This document shows positions 33,715 to 34,589 of a DNA stretch of 34,589 nucleotides, piece by piece. Source of the DNA: Bacillota bacterium (GTDB taxonomy: Bacteria; Bacillota; Clostridia; Oscillospirales; Ruminococcaceae); contig JAEWLW010000002.1 of assembly GCA_023457355.1 (NCBI GenBank), forward strand, positions 1 through 34,589, written 5' to 3'. A program made the position numbers and the translations under genes. The notes below the pieces were generated by a model. That model had not been told where the DNA came from and searched no databases. It was given only the letters and a program-made list of their open reading frames with translations. How positions within the stretch are numbered: position 1 is the stretch's first letter; every line of letters begins with the position of its first letter.

Positions 33715-34515
33715 TCAGATGATATGCTTTTCAAGCAAAATGTTGGCAAGAGTAGCGCAGGTAGCCTTATCGGCGCCCTCAAGCATTGTGCCAACACCCT
33801 TCTGAGGAGGAGTGAAGGACTTGAAGATGTTCGTGGGAGAGCCCTTCAGACCAATGGTAGCCAAATCGATCAGCGGATCATCCTTCAAGGTCTCAAAGTT
33901 GAAAACGCTCAGCGGCTTGGAATAGCAGTCCATAACGCCGCCGACGCTCATGTAACGGGGGTCGTTGAGCTCCTTAATGCAGGTGAGCAGGCAGGGCGTC
34001 TGGGTCTTGAGGGTCATGTAGCCGTCCTCAAGCATACGGCGGCAGGTGACCTCGGTGCCGTCGACCTTCAGATCGGCAACATAGGAAATCTGGGGCAGGC
34101 CAAGCTTTTCGGCAATCTGCGGGCCGACCTGTGCGGTGTCGCCGTCGATAGCCTGACGGCCGCAGAAGACGATGTCGTCTTTTTCAAGGCCGATCTTCTT
34201 GATAGCGGCCGAAAGAATCTGAGAGGTTGCGTAAGTATCGGAACCGCCGAACTCACGCGCGGAAACGAGAACGCCCTCGTCGGCGCCCATAGCCATCAGC
34301 TCGCGGAGCATACCTTCCGCGGGGGGCGGGCCCATGGTGATAACGATAACCTTGCAGCCGCTGGCATCCTTCAAACGCAGAGCCGCCTCAATTGCGCTCT
34401 GGTCGTCGGGGTTGATGATAGCGGCCATAGATGCACGGTTCAGGGTGCCATCGGGATTAACGGCAACCTTACCGGAAGTATCCGGAACTTGCTTTACACA
34501 AACTATTGCTTTCAT
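33715..34515 (-). CDS. etfB: Electron transfer flavoprotein beta subunit
   Basis: A 266-residue EtfB opening MKAIVCVKQVPDTSGKVAVN, with INPDDQSAIEAALRLKD, a central stretch IVFCGRQAIDGDTAQVGPQI and GLPQISYVADL, all family-typical. It forms a heterodimer with EtfA. In bifurcating Etf proteins the beta subunit binds the second FAD, where NADH is oxidised. GAGGAGG lies upstream of the ATG. It lies between bcd and etfA, the standard clostridial order. Confidence 0.96.
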   Translation of the reverse strand: MKAIVCVKQVPDTSGKVAVNPDGTLNRASMAAIINPDDQSAIEAALRLKDASGCKVIVITMGPPPAEGMLRELMAMGADEGVLVSAREFGGSDTYATSQILSAAIKKIGLEKDDIVFCGRQAIDGDTAQVGPQIAEKLGLPQISYVADLKVDGTEVTCRRMLEDGYMTLKTQTPCLLTCIKELNDPRYMSVGGVMDCYSKPLSVFNFETLKDDPLIDLATIGLKGSPTNIFKSFTPPQKGVGTMLEGADKATCATLANILLEKHII

Positions 34516-34533
34516 AAAACGGTGCGCCTCCTC

Positions 34534-34589
34534 TTACTTAACCTGAAGGGCATTCGCGATGACCATGCGCTGGACTTCGCTGGTGCCTT
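34534..34589 (-). CDS. bcd: Acyl-CoA (butyryl-CoA) dehydrogenase, C-terminal fragment cut by the window edge
   Basis: The last 18 codons read GTSEVQRMVIANALQVK and stop (TAA, complement of 34534-34536). G-T-S/N-E-V-Q-R-M-V-I-A is the conserved C-terminal motif of short-chain acyl-CoA dehydrogenases. Position directly upstream of etfB-etfA identifies it as the butyryl-CoA dehydrogenase that reduces crotonyl-CoA. The bulk of the gene lies outside the window. Confidence 0.85.
   Translation of the reverse strand, partial: GTSEVQRMVIANALQVK

Noticed and set aside
32745..33722. 325-residue open frame opposite etfA
   Set aside because: Antisense shadow of etfA; no ribosome site and Gly/Ala/Asp-rich shadow composition.

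Overview
The window is chromosomal DNA from an endospore-forming, butyrate-producing anaerobe of the class Clostridia. Genes for SipL, SpoIVA and GerW indicate sporulation. Thl, Crt, Hbd, EtfA, EtfB and the tail of Bcd indicate butyryl-CoA synthesis. The fairly high GC of the coding regions suggests an Oscillospirales/Ruminococcaceae-type lineage rather than a low-GC Clostridium; this placement is an inference from gene content and composition only.

Left end (1-6.5 kb): the first codons of an acyl carrier protein gene point left, and lexA points right. A LexA/DinR-type SOS box overlaps the lexA -35. A noncoding stretch follows, then a small SHOCT-domain membrane protein with its own promoter and terminator. 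Next is a same-strand run: an M50 site-2-type protease, scpA-scpB (chromosome condensation), a DUF2953 protein, gerW, a D,D-carboxypeptidase and rluB.

Middle (7.4-22.3 kb): a long run of closely packed or overlapping housekeeping genes starts from a strong sigma-A-type promoter on the rluB stop codon: yicC, remA, gmk, rpoZ, priA, def, fmt, a YugP-type zinc peptidase, rsmB, rlmN, a PP2C phosphatase, prkC, rsgA, thiN and a MATE transporter. This is the widely conserved Firmicutes translation/cell-wall-signalling cluster, but coaBC and rpe are missing from their usual slots. The run ends at a perfect 15-bp-stem terminator.

Right third (22.5-34.6 kb): two minus-strand butyrate operons, thl-crt-hbd and bcd-etfB-etfA, flank a plus-strand segment. 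That segment holds sipL-spoIVA (spore coat assembly), a secreted orphan protein, and a compact AT-rich two-gene unit. The unit encodes a protein with a peptidoglycan-binding-like N-terminus and an unrecognised C-terminus containing a DxYDF motif, followed at once by a membrane-anchored protein. A small divergent gene upstream of sipL encodes a 53-residue membrane protein ending in four tryptophans.

The best candidates for something undescribed are: (i) the two-gene unit at 30731-32313, which has the layout of an effector/immunity pair; (ii) the 320-bp hairpin array at 32255-32575, bounded by an inverted pair of 35-bp terminator palindromes; (iii) the dyad TAACCT-N3-AGGTTA just downstream of the thl promoter; and (iv) the Trp4-tailed mini-membrane protein beside sipL-spoIVA.
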